Assembly: GCA_964017195.1 (NCBI GenBank)
Contig: OZ024892.1
Coordinates: forward strand, 16,515,871-16,579,870
DNA: 64,000 nucleotides
Direction of reading: 5' to 3'
Source: Siderastrea radians
Taxonomy: Eukaryota > Cnidaria > Anthozoa > Scleractinia > Rhizangiidae
Shown in pieces: positions 12,801 through 22,000 of the stretch. The notes below the pieces were generated by a model. It was given only the letters and a program-made list of their open reading frames with translations. It did no database searches and was not told where the DNA came from. Both the position numbers and the translations under genes were made by a program. Position 1 is the stretch's first letter; each line of letters begins with the position of its first letter.

Positions 12801-15800
12801 GTTAGGAATAATTTGAGATGGATTTTAGTGTCTATTGGTGTTTATATATGGCGCCTCCATTTAGTCCGGAACTTTACAAGCCGTCTAAAGCCGGTGATAC
12901 TGTTTGACTTAGGCGCTGTGCATATCTTATTTTAGAATTTTCTAACTCTTCTTTTCTTGCCAGTTCGCATCACATCAAATAACAAGCGTTTTCTACTGGC
13001 TCAAGGCTTGGTCGTCTAGCAAAATGATTTAACACAGCTGTAGGGGATGATTTCGGTGTCCTCTCTTACACCGGTACGTTTTGGTCTGTGGCCAATCCCG
13101 GTTTTCTGTGTTTTAGCCGTAACGAAAGGTTTGGCTTCTCCTCTCTCCATTTTGAATAACTTAAGAGCCGTCTGAAACACCAAGCACCTTTTCCCAACCA
13201 TATATACTTATCAATTTTCAAGAAGTAAGTTTGGGTGTAAAGACCTGTATGCCGTGACACGTAATTCAAGTCTTTTCCGTTCGATACAATCAGTGTCACT
13301 TTGTTGAAACACTGTCTGTACAATTGTGTCTCCCTCCCTCTCCCACAAGACAATGTTGTAAAATAGTTTCAACCAAATAGATGAAGACAAGCGCTCACAA
13401 CACCATGCAACATTGAATAGGGGTAGGAGGGGAGGGTGTTTCAACGACTTATGTCACTGGTTGTAGTTTCAGAAAATCGGCGCTTGCTCCACGAAGGAAA
13501 TCTGTCGCTAGATGCCATCTTGGATTTCAAGTAGTTACGTTGTATATGGTGCCTTCTAGTGTCCCTTCTCCATATATGGAAAAGCAAAAGCACAATGAGT
13601 TACAATGGCCGTAATTTATCACAACGGTGAAGAAAGCATTAAGAAATATAAGGGAAAAGTGCCCATGCATTTTGTGGGAGGGCAATTTTGGAAAACTATC
13701 ACAAGAGAAGTCGATTTTTAGGAGCATTTTTTTCGCAACTTGAAAGGAAAGGTCTTTACGATTCTTCGACTTATACTTGATGAAAATGAAACAGAATCTT
13801 GAACCATACATTCACTTTACTTTGACGCGGATGCTTTGAGAGGATATACACTATACGAGGGGGCAAGAGTACTGCAGCGTTTTTGCAGCTGTTTGTGAAC
13901 CGTTTGAATGAACTAAAGCTGGCTATTTTGGTAGAATCTTTCTTGATAAAATTCATTTTGTTTGTGTATTTTGGACGTTTGTAATGCACCGCATCATTTA
14001 GGATAAAAACTCATGATTCTGGAGGGTCTAACTCTTCAAAATCACACAATAAAACCTTTTTTTTTAAACTGGCGACTAACTTTTTGGTACTGGCGACTAC
14101 TTTGAAATATTTAGGAGCCAAGTGGCTCCTTGAAAAAAAAGTTAATTTCGTGCCCTGGGATGTAGGGTACTACAATAACTTTACATGCTGCACCCCCCCC
14201 CCCCAAAAACAAAGTCCAGCTTTTGTTGAGTTGTACTCACTGGGGGGCAATTTTTTTGTTAGGTGCCTACGCGTTGTTTATTTATAGGTATATGCTTGGT
14301 AGCTGACTTGTCTACAGCTAAGTGAGCACAAAGGAAGTTGTCTGATATCAAAAAACTGCACTCATGGCATGACTGGACAGGGCATGTGGTGAGTTCTGCT
14401 TACATGGCAGTGGTACAATATGGATCTGCACATATTATGCTACATTTCTACTGTACCTGTCACTAAACTTGTACAATTTGGTCTAATATTTATATTACAA
14501 TACAGCAAAGTGTTTACACAGTGCCAGTCTTATTTGAGACCAGTAAAAATGCAGAACAGCATCTACTTCCTTTAGGTCTAAACATGTGCATGGATACGTG
14601 TATATATGCTGTCATAAATTAGCCCCAACAATGGGGTTGTGCTACTCAAGGAATTTGTCCACTGACAGTCTCAGAGGAATCGGAAATCGAGGATGACTAT
14701 TCACGATTAATTGATCACCGACTTTATTATCATGACTAATCATTCTTTATATTTGCAGGTGGCTCAATATTTGGTTTACAGTCAAGATACAAATTTTTAA
14801 CATCTTAAATTGTGTTTTTGTTTTGTGTAATTACAAAAAGTGCTGTTGGATATATTAATACACAAGCTTAAATATTTCTAAAACTAGAAATAAATTCTAC
14901 TACTTTACTGCAATGTGTCAAAAGAGTAAGTGATTCAGTGGAGGGTGATACAGATGAAAGCAACAGGTATTCAAGTTATCTGTTGATCAATGATTCCAGA
15001 ATGTCTGATCATAAACTAAACCACTGGTCACATTAAATTATTCATTTATACATTTAAAATAACTCTTCTACACAATTAAAGCTAGCTCAGGCATTGTAAT
15101 AACTCTACTGATCAACACTCCCTTGCACTGCATAATGTTTAGTACATTTATTTGTAACCAAGACTTAAACTGCAAGAAGCAAGCTCACAAAGTGTTAAAA
15201 TATTTCTCAGACACAACACGCAGACAATTTATATTCACAACATTATAATTTGGTTGTTTCAAGACTAAATTTTCTAACAATGCACATTAAAAAAATCAGT
15301 AAACAGAGAACAAGTAAACCTTTCATCAAGCTGTCACAACAGATTGAAATAATGTAATCGAATTTTGTTTTAGAGAAATAAGATTATCGTAAACTCGTAC
15401 CGAACAGCTTATGCTAAAATTGCATGTGAAATTGTCCAAATCAACTTGCAATAAAACCATTCCAAAACATGTGTGAATATCCAGAGAATAAATAAGACTA
15501 TAATATTTGTAGCTTGCTGTAGATTAACGCACAAAATCGCTTTCAAAGAGACTCAACTTCTCAACTACAGCTCGTTCAAAAAGGAAAACATCTTTTTATT
15601 AGTGTTTTCAGTCAGGAAAATTCAATTAGGGAAAGAACACGCCATTCAAGGTCGAAGCTAAGATCAGAATTTCAAACTAAAAACACAGTTTTATGCTTTC
15701 GGTTCTTTCTTGAAAACATTTCATCAAAACAAAGAAATTCAATAAAGACATCCTCACACGCCGTTTAGCTTGAAAAACGGTTAAGTACCAATATCTTAGA

Positions 15801-16358
15801 TTTCGGCGTCGAGATCGATCAGACATAGTTGAAAAAGCCTGACATGGCCCGCGGAGGAGAATACAAACGAAAGCTAATTTCTAAACCTGCAACGCTAAAA
15901 TACAAAGCTTTTCGTCCGTGAGTGAAAACCCTCTAAATCGAATTCTGCGGCAACTAGGAAAGATACCACTTCGGAAGTAACCTTACATTGCATCAAAACA
16001 TTGCATAGATAAGATGAACTTCGCAAGCTACGTAAGGTCATTTACGAGGATAAAACGAAGCTTTCAAAATATTTATGACTGTAAAAAATGCCAAGAAGAT
16101 ATAGTAAACAGGAAATCCAGAAATAACTATATGGATGAAGGACATATTTTAAATACACAGACTTTCAGAAAGGTTGTGAGTAAGACATCTCACCTGCAAT
16201 TCGGCTTTTTCGACATCCCAATGAGCGCGGTCCATTTCGAATCTGGCCCATTCATGTTGAATAAAGTGTAAAATGCCTGGAATCGTGTACTTCGTCCCTG
16301 AACTATTCTCTTGATTTTGTGAAGAGACAGGAACTTTTCCACCATTGTCGCTTTCCAT
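1..16358 (-). CDS. STRN: Striatin, N-terminal two thirds of the gene (11 exons, runs off the left edge)
   Basis: Striatin is the scaffold and B'''-type regulatory subunit of PP2A in the STRIPAK complex, acting in the cytoplasm and at membranes. Coding exons on the minus strand in order: 16194-16358, 11475-11578, 7720-7875, 4695-4952, 3608-3828, 3203-3397, 2856-2878, 2440-2524, 1657-1952, 818-873, 283-399. They give 1,676 nt (about 558 codons) with consistent phase at every junction. Recognisable in order: the caveolin-binding and coiled-coil start (YTIPGILHFIQHEWARFE, about residue 23), coiled coil with RIKMLEYALKQER, RQGRQLLRQ then YLQEVGYTDTILDVRS, the acidic linker with ANFDFL and AEFDFV, SKLKEQYKK-like AKLKEQYKKEKK, the ALGLGELASLTVTN motif, and the first WD40 strand (LITASEDHSLKLWNLQ). 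Six or so WD40 repeats must lie beyond position 1. All motifs are from the sequence; function is from the family. Confidence 0.95.
283..399 (-). CDS. STRN: Striatin exon 11 (first WD40 repeat)
   Basis: 117 nt encoding HFDSIRSLYFHPTEAALIT and SEDHSLKLWNLQKTVPQK, the first WD40 repeat with the terminal LW dipeptide. Acceptor TTTGCAG, donor GTAAG. Later exons are outside the window. Confidence 0.94.
818..873 (-). CDS. STRN: Striatin exon 10
   Basis: 56 nt encoding VSAKEEFRKTWSPKFTLR, equivalent to NKDAFRKTWNPKYTLRS at the start of the first WD40 repeat. Acceptor CTTTAG, donor GTATTG. Confidence 0.9.
1657..1952 (-). CDS. STRN: Striatin exon 9
   Basis: 296 nt from a CTCAG acceptor to a GTGAGT donor. 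It encodes a Pro/Ser-rich stretch then SALGLGELASLTVTNEAEAL, the diagnostic block preceding the propeller. Confidence 0.93.
2121..2146. repeat. (TTTG)n microsatellite
   Basis: About five TTTG units in a striatin intron. Confidence 0.9.
2440..2524 (-). CDS. STRN: Striatin exon 8
   Basis: 85 nt encoding NEWGVDSTYLAKLKEQYKK and a lysine-rich tail, the conserved VD...LKEQYKKE block just before the WD region. Donor GTAAGA. Confidence 0.92.
2856..2878 (-). CDS. STRN: Striatin exon 7 (23-nt microexon)
   Basis: A 23-nt exon between CTACAG and GTTTGT. It adds eight mostly acidic residues (EKEDESNQ) and is the only way I found to keep frame between exons 6 and 8; transcript evidence would settle it. 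Confidence 0.75.
3203..3397 (-). CDS. STRN: Striatin exon 6
   Basis: 195 nt with acceptor TTGAAG and donor GTTAGT. It encodes EETADALAEFDFVMGEDSG, matching the ALKEFDFL block of vertebrate striatin, then an acidic stretch. Confidence 0.9.
3608..3828 (-). CDS. STRN: Striatin exon 5 (acidic linker)
   Basis: 221 nt. It contains the conserved ANFDFL hydrophobic patch followed by a long Asp/Glu run, as in striatin between the calmodulin-binding region and the WD domain. Donor GTAATT. Confidence 0.9.
4222..4565. repeat. Degenerate ~108-bp tandem repeat, locus 1
   Basis: About three and a half units, each with the order: ATGGTTCTAACTTTTGAG, CTGTGGTTGAAAT, AAGTGTGA, CATTCAAGTGACAGCTA, TGAGCAGT, CCTGTGGTACTGTTTAT. 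The same unit recurs at 34350-34530, 39675-40150 and 61340-61740. Confidence 0.85.
4695..4952 (-). CDS. STRN: Striatin exon 4
   Basis: 258 nt from a CTTAG acceptor to a GTGAGC donor. It encodes YLQEVGYTDTILDVRSSRV and RSILGLS, then a polar linker ending SIPPGK. Confidence 0.93.
4953..7719. other. Striatin intron 3
   Basis: No second gene seen. It holds the foldback element at 5328-5848; the rest (5849-7719) is AT-rich sequence without recognisable content. Confidence 0.6.
5328..5848. mobile_element. Foldback element with ~186-bp inverted arms
   Basis: Arms at 5328-5513 and 5663-5848 are inverted copies with few differences (for example TTTAAAGTGC at one outer edge and GCACTTTAAA at the other). 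The ~150-bp spacer has its own TTCACACAC/GTGTGTGAA inversions. There is no coding capacity, so this is a large MITE or foldback. I could not assign a superfamily. Confidence 0.85.
7720..7875 (-). CDS. STRN: Striatin exon 3
   Basis: 156 nt, starts AG|A and ends CA|G, joining in phase to exons 2 and 4. It encodes AKYHRLKYGTDI, a variable polar stretch, and WRQGRQLLRQ. Confidence 0.92.
8920..8964 (-). ncRNA. Hammerhead ribozyme-like motif, left copy
   Basis: 45 nt identical to the right copy at 9748-9792 but on the minus strand. It has stem I TTGCC/GGCAA, the core CTGACGA, stem II GTCTTT/AAAGAC, GAAA, then TATC before the stem I closing strand. One extra A sits between CTGACGA and stem II. Confidence 0.65.
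9215..9493 (+). pseudogene. GIY-YIG endonuclease C-terminus of a Penelope-like element (5'-truncated)
   Basis: An open frame of 92 codons to TAA at 9491-9493. It reads RFNNHKSRLNSH near its start, then HFNQPDH, REREAQWAYRL and IYPSGLN. This order (NNHKS, H.N..DH, L.ERE..W...L, YP.GLN) is the conserved second half of the Penelope GIY-YIG domain, with the catalytic Glu in the RE motif. The catalytic GIY and YIG strands and the reverse transcriptase are absent, so the copy cannot be autonomous. Family is recognised from motifs; no start codon is expected in such a fragment. Confidence 0.8.
9748..9792 (+). ncRNA. Hammerhead ribozyme-like motif, right copy
   Basis: Stem I strand TTGCC 9748-9752, core CTGACGA 9753-9759, an extra A 9760, stem II GTCTTT 9761-9766 with loop TACTAAT and AAAGAC 9774-9779, GAAA 9780-9783, T-A-T-C 9784-9787 with predicted cleavage after C9787, and stem I GGCAA 9788-9792. 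The near-absent stem III is the minimal form known from Penelope-like elements, which works best as a dimer. The unpaired A beside the core is non-canonical, so activity is uncertain. Confidence 0.7.
9821..9863. repeat. (AT)n microsatellite
   Basis: A pure TA run directly after the Penelope-like arm. Confidence 0.9.
9958..11198 (-). pseudogene. LINE remnant: C-terminal part of an ORF with zinc knuckle and restriction-like endonuclease
   Basis: The minus strand reads, in broken frames, a block with MWTQQWPITDLQQIDREDRK, then GCFWWLTEWKTCPTYTIAG (10500-10688), then a zinc knuckle CRLCGKALENVAHILSGC (C-x2-C-x7-H-x4-C, about 10400-10450), then PPWYSPVKPKPVYES and NRVDAHI...TTLEMNCPW (9958-10443). 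This order is the post-RT region of LINEs carrying a PD-(D/E)XK-type endonuclease, a family abundant in cnidarians. At least two frameshifts break it and the RT itself is missing. The 5' break lies next to an (ATT)n tract; the 3' side ends in a TCTAAAA-rich tail near 9920-9945. It sits in striatin intron 2. Confidence 0.75.
11199..11245. repeat. (ATT)n microsatellite at the truncation point of the LINE remnant
   Basis: Interrupted ATT repeats immediately beside the LINE fragment. Confidence 0.9.
11288..11398. mobile_element. Palindromic 111-bp MITE (TAGCCTG...CAGGCTA)
   Basis: An almost full-length palindrome: TAGCCTGTGTGCAGACGTCTC pairs with the right end, and the centre AAAGGGACGT pairs with ACGTCCCTTT. 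The terminal motif TAGCCTG is shared with the element at 30735-30909. Confidence 0.85.
11475..11578 (-). CDS. STRN: Striatin exon 2 (coiled coil)
   Basis: 104 nt between a TTTACAG acceptor and a GTAATC donor. It encodes ARIAFLQGERKGQENLK and then RIKMLEYALKQE, near identical to vertebrate striatins. Confidence 0.93.
12016..12196. mobile_element. 181-bp mariner-like MITE, copy 1
   Basis: Bounded by TA. Terminal inverted repeats begin CAATCAGTGTCAC on the left and CAACCAGTGACA on the right (read inward), each continuing to GTTGAAACAC. The sequence is identical by eye to 13285-13465. Confidence 0.75.
13285..13465. mobile_element. 181-bp mariner-like MITE, copy 2
   Basis: Same orientation and same 181 bp as copy 1, 1,088 bp downstream. 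Flanks differ outside the TA, which argues for two insertions rather than one segmental duplication. Confidence 0.75.
16194..16358 (-). CDS. STRN: Striatin exon 1 (start codon to coiled coil)
   Basis: 55 codons from ATG at 16358-16356 to a GTGAGA donor. It encodes the conserved caveolin-binding and coiled-coil segment ending VEKAELQ. Upstream in-frame codons lack another ATG (only a GTG at 16415), so this ATG is the likeliest start. Confidence 0.9.
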
Positions 16359-17450
16359 GTCAACCTTAATCGGACAACTCTCTACTCCATGCAAGCCGCC
16401 ATTACAATTTAGCACGCGACGATCGATCGCTGCAAGTGAAACACCGAACGCGCCAAGAAACCGTTATTTGATCTTGCAGGACCTTCCAACGGAAGCGATG
16501 GGGGTTCTTTAGTAATGGCCGCCGTTGAATATCGCTTCTGTTTTGTAATGGAGCGAAAGTAAAGCCTTATACTGTCCCAACAAAACCGCTATCTTGATGA
16601 TAATCCCCTCTCAAAAATGGAAGACATTGAGATTGCTTTTAATCGAGATCACATGACATCTTCTCTCTACTATCGCCCTATCAAATTCCTGCACACCGAA
16701 TTCCGAACATTACCGAGAGATACCGAAGATAGGCCGAAGGTTAAAACCGCGCCCGCGCGCCCTCTACTTTTCTGTAGCAAGTTAAAAAATCGACTTATGA
16801 AAGGAATAAAGAACTTTATGCCTTTTCTAATGCTTTTCCCAGTATGAAAATTAGCAGAGGGATGCATATGTAAATTAATTTTACAAGTGCAGCTTTTCAA
16901 ATTTTGTAAATTGGTGTGAACTTTATTTTGCGGTTTACTAGGAGAATAGATTACTTCATGTTGGTTGTCACAAGGTATGCTATTACCAGGTCCCTCCGAG
17001 TTCCTATAGTCCTCCGGCAGTAGGTATGGCCTGGTAAGTTTCATTATAAACAGAAAATTCATTGAATATAACTGGGAGTGTTACGATTCCTTTTCATGGT
17101 AAGTAACCGCTTTATTAGCATTCGTGGTATGGAGCACTGCATTAAGAAGACTTATAAAGTGGAACTTTTCCTTTCAGAAGTGTTGTATACGTATTATCCC
17201 ATGTATTATGCAGTTGGCTGATGTGGGGTCTTTTATACTAATTAATAGTTAAACAAATTTGGTAGCTACAACACTGCAATCGCTGCTGCAATTACAAATA
17301 TTTCAGGACGTACAGATCACTGCTTGGCATATAATTAACTGTTTAATAGAAAACCCTAAATTGGACACAGCCCTAAGAAAGACGTAATTAACTTGATAAT
17401 ATTGATTTATGACTTTTTTGCTTATCTCCTTTTTATGTTATTTCACCAGC
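16359..17450. promoter_or_regulatory. Shared upstream region of two divergent genes
   Basis: 1.1 kb between the striatin start and the CCCH-protein start. There is no clear TATA box. It must hold both 5' leaders; several GTAAGT-type donors (for example at 17029 and 17099) could end a non-coding first exon of the CCCH gene. Role inferred from position only. Confidence 0.5.
16382..16402 (-). other. Upstream ORF of striatin (6 codons)
   Basis: ATGGCGGCTTGCATGGAGTAG encodes MAACME plus stop, 23 bp before the main ATG. If it lies in the transcript it may dampen translation. The transcription start is unknown. Confidence 0.5.
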
Positions 17451-17586
17451 ATGAAATTTACCAGGTCAGGGATTCCTATTCCTCTGGACTACTCTGGAAG
17501 GGAGATGTGTTTGCTGTTTATGAAATATGGCAGATGTCGCTTCAAGAACAAATGTAAAAAGTCTCACTGGACCCCTCCTTTACCAG
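17451..17586 (+). CDS. CCCH protein exon 1 (zinc finger)
   Basis: ATG to a GTGTGT donor; it carries the whole C-x8-C-x5-C-x3-H finger and ends in phase 1. Confidence 0.8.
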
Positions 17587-18982
17587 GTGTGTGGATAACC
17601 CATCATGCCCTTTGATCATTTTTGCTTGTTGGGAGAGGAGAGGGTGCTGTAGTGATGGGTGAATGTAATAACTTACACCACTTATGCATAGACATCATTG
17701 TGCACTATTTAGTATGCATGTTTGCATAACCATTTTTTGGTATAAGTAAAATGTCCCAGGGAGAGAGACAATAAGAGACAAAATTTCTTTTCTAGCTCCC
17801 CTATGATTGATCCAATGGGTTGTCTAATTCAAAAACACTTTAGACACAACCATTTGTAGGTACATCCAACACCCATTTTGTAAGGAGGGCAATCAAAAAT
17901 GGTTAATAATAAGCATGCTGAGGGGGTTCCACAATCAGAAAAATCCTTATTTAGGTATGTAATGTTTCTTTCAGATGAAAAATACCCCAGTCCTCCACCC
18001 TTGCCACCGTCTCCCTCCCCCTCATTTTCTATCAGTGACACATCAACTGCAAGACAGCTTTTCATTAGAGACATCTCCTTGGAAGGTGAACAAAGTCAGA
18101 ATTTGCCTGCTTTTGAAGAAAATTCTACTCAGTACAAACCTGCTACTTATTTACAAGTAGGCATCCATGATCGGACACCAAGGGATTGTGGATGGACAAA
18201 TTCACAAATTTATGTCCATGGTATTCATCAGACATTAAACCAAGAGAGACAGGAGTTTAGTCATCTAACCAGACACAGAGAAGTGACACAGCATTTAATG
18301 CATCACCCTCAAACAGGAGGCATTCAATATAGAAATGGTCCAGCATTAACTGCAAACAATGTAACAAGGTTGCCAGCAAGTACAAGTGTTGTCCATATGA
18401 AGGCAGATGTTGCTTTAAACACAGAGAATGAAATTCAAGGTTTGGGGAGCATGGATGCTAAATCTACTGACATCAATTCAAATGTGACAGTACAAAGGAC
18501 AGACACAGCAATGGATAGAATATTGCAGGTTATCTGTAAGAGGACGTGCAGATTTGATTTTGTGTATCATCCAGATAGACAAGCTAAAGGTTGGTATGTT
18601 AAGGTTAAATAATAATCCTTTGTATGAGCTAGGTGACCCATTAGGTTTCCAAAAGTGACTAGAAGTAATTCTACTTCCCAGTTGACGTGATGCTCATTAG
18701 CCAACTGTAAGGATACCATGGTACCCCCTCACCCCACCCTTTACTGTGGGGCCTTTACTGGTACCCATTTTTGTACCCATCTGGTATATGAGGTATTGTG
18801 TCTTGCTGTGATGGACACACTCTCAGGACAGAGACCAGGCTACAAATCAAGTCCAGCAAGCATGCCAGTCCATCATGCTAAGTCCCATCCAATATGCCAC
18901 AGTCTCATCATGCATGATCAATGGACACATAATTTGAGCACTGCGACCTCTTCTTACAAGTCATATTAATAATGATAATAAC

Positions 18983-19018
<36 letters not shown>

Positions 19019-22000
19019 TAAACTCATCACCAATAGATGAGTGTGGGGATGGTGCCTGAGTCTATGTGGAAGCCGCCAGCAAGCGCGAAAGGTAACCATG
19101 ACAATCCTGTGAGCAGCAACCACCAGGCACCGTCACACTGAGAGAAACTCAGAAAGGCAACACTAAATACTTACTGATACATACCGATGGGAAAGGGAGG
19201 GTGGGAATGAAAAGGCGAATCGGCAGACCTGCTCAAAGGGCAACGCAAGTAAAATGGCTTGACCTCCACGGGAGAGCTGTAAAATAACTGAAGCCCCTGA
19301 TAAAACCCTGAGACCGCCCCAAGTTCAGGAGAGCAACCGCTGGAATATTGTCTCGAGTTTAACCTTTCCTAAATTTCAGTTAGCCTCATTTAAACTTATC
19401 ACCAATAGATGAGTGTGGGGATGGTGCCTGAGTCTATGTGGAAGCCGCCAGCAAGCGCGAAAGGTAACCATGACAACCCTGTGAGCAGCAACCACCCAGA
19501 TATGACTCCGAGGTGCTTGGAGAACAACGGGCCCGCTCACAGGAGTGTCGAAGGGACCGGGTTCCACCAGAGTATTCCAGCACCAACCCCACAAAACTAA
19601 ATTAACAAAAAGGACTTGCTCACCAATTGAGATGACTAAAAAGCCCTACCGCTGGAGAATACCAATTCACTCCTACAACATGAGCCACACGCAGACCAGC
19701 TATAGGGAAGATGAGACATCCGGTGCTGAACGGACAACTAGCACATCCGTGACACTGCCAGAGAAGAGGACCAACGTCCGAGAGCAGTTTTGGTCTGTTT
19801 TTACCTGAAGGCAGTCAAAGCCAAGATGACATTGACTAAGCGCGTTTAAGGGGGCCCCCCACCACTGCCGCGGGACGGGGCAGACCTAGGCTAGGCGAGC
19901 CCGGAGGCAATGAATCGCGGACGTGAAAATAGGAAGGCACCTGTTGCAGCTGCGGAACAGGCCTGGCTATTCTGGCCCTTGCTGGAAAGTCTCTCACAGC
20001 TGAGCCCCGAGAATGCCGCGCGTCGGGAGCTAAGCCAGTTGGCTGGAAAGCCTCGCGAGTGTTTCAGATGGCGTCCGGATGTACAGTTGATAGGCGTTGC
20101 TGGACCAGCAGCCTAAAGCCTGGATGAGGTGATCAGGTATCCCATTGCGGGCTGCTACCGTCGCCGCCCCAATACGAAAGCTATGGCTCGAGAAAGTTCC
20201 CGGGACACCTGCGGCAGATAAAATCCTACGCAGCCAATCAGTAAGAGATGCTCGAGACAGTGGTCGGCCATCTTGGTACAGAAAGAGCGGGGGGCCTTCC
20301 TTATCCCCCCTATCGTTCAGATACGTCATGAGGGAGTGAATAGCACACAGCGGAAAATTGCCTTTGCCGATGTGAATAAAACAACCCTTACAAAAAGGGT
20401 CAGTCTTCGATGCCTTAAGGTGAAGGCGTAGACACGACGGAGATTCATAGGAGTCAATGGCGATATCAGCCAGACTCAAATGCGACTCTTTGGAGAAGCT
20501 GGCCAGGTTAGGGACCGTAAATTCTGAGGAACGAAGGAACCCAAAGTATGCTAAATTGTATGCTGCCCAAAACATGCAGTGGTCGGGGATGTTCATGTCC
20601 AACACCTTGAAAATAATTAAAAGCGTATGATCGGTGACGGGGTGACCGACCGATTTTGCATCACCCCTGGAACGCTTAACACCATGAAGCACTCTCTGCA
20701 GCCTAAAGCAGTCAACTAGAGGCTCTGGGAGGCCCCGTTCGATGTGAAGCGCGCAGACAGCTGACAAGTAGACTTTTATCGTAGAGTGCTGAACTGACTG
20801 AGCCAAGTGAGTCACAAACAGGCAAAGCGTCCATTCATCAGCTGGACAGGGCGAGCCATCCGGCCCCAATTTTCCAAGGTGTGTGCAGAATTCAATAAAC
20901 CTCTTCTGACCAGACGAATAAGTACTACGAGTAGTGGGAGCCAAGCCCTCCCTTTGCAACTGCTGGCACTCTGCCTCAAGAGTGGGCTGATCAAGTCCTG
21001 CCACAACTGAATGGGAACTGTCACAGGGTCTGGTTGAGCTTCTGGGGCGAGGTGCCTGAATTCCTGCCAATGGAAGCGAGATAACGCATCAGCGATTGTA
21101 TTGTGAGTACCAGATACGTGCTGCACCGTAAACGTAAAGTTGAAACGAGCCGCGACCAAAAGCAGCTTACGCAAGAGAAACATTAGATCTACCGTTCTGG
21201 AAGTTCTAGTCACCAAAATGTGCACGACTGCCTCGTTATCAGAACGGAACAAGATGTGCTGACGGGACCACTGCGGACCCCAGATGAACGCGGTGATCAC
21301 TATGGGGAACAATTCTTTATAGGTGATGGAACACCCAGCCTGGCACGGGGCCCACGCACCACTAACCATTCGCTCCTGAAATAGGCTCCAAACCCGAGGC
21401 CGGAGCCTGCAGCGTCCGAAGTGACCTCCACATCAGAAGAAGCTGCCATACCTGGAAAGAGCCAAAAGCTCACGCCATGCCATGAAGAAAGGAATTCGTC
21501 CCACCATTGAAGGTCCAGATGAAATTCGGAGTTCAGACGGATGGGGTGATCCCGGCGCTGAAAACAGCTTAGGAGGTTGATCATACGCCGAAGGAAGGTG
21601 CAGCCGGGCCAAACTACTTTGGCAGCGTGGTGGAGATGGCCAATAAGCGATTCCAGCGCCACCAAGTTATTAGCTCCCTTACAGCAGCCAATTTATCCTC
21701 TGGAAGCCGGGCAGACTGTTCTAAGGAATCCAGTTCGATCCCCAGCACGACGAGGCAGGTGGCAGGGCCCACACATTTGCCCGGGTGAAGAGGAAGGCCT
21801 AACTTCCGGCAGACTGACTGAGCAGTTAGCAGATTATGAGAGCATTGAGTGGAATTAGGAGGCCTGGCGGTGATGAAGTCATCTAGGTAGTGCAGAAGAT
21901 CAGACAGATGATGTCTATTCAAGAGAATCCATTCCACCATCTCTGCCACTGAATTGAAAATAAATGGCGCCGATCGGAGACCAAAAGGGAAGGGCTAGGT

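Larger units (their letters stand above)
11579..16193. other. Striatin intron 1
   Basis: Besides the two 181-bp MITEs I see two short palindromes (GGGTTACCATTGTAACCC near 12590 and a variant near 12657). Nothing gene-like is seen from 13466 to 16193. Confidence 0.6.

Noticed and set aside
12016..13465. Pair of LTRs of a small LTR retrotransposon
   Set aside because: The 181-bp repeats lack TG...CA ends and have their own inverted termini flanked by TA, as a mariner-like MITE would.
16617..16847. 76-codon plus-strand frame between the divergent genes
   Set aside because: Could be a first exon of the CCCH gene, but no donor joins it in phase to exon 1 and it lacks recognisable content.
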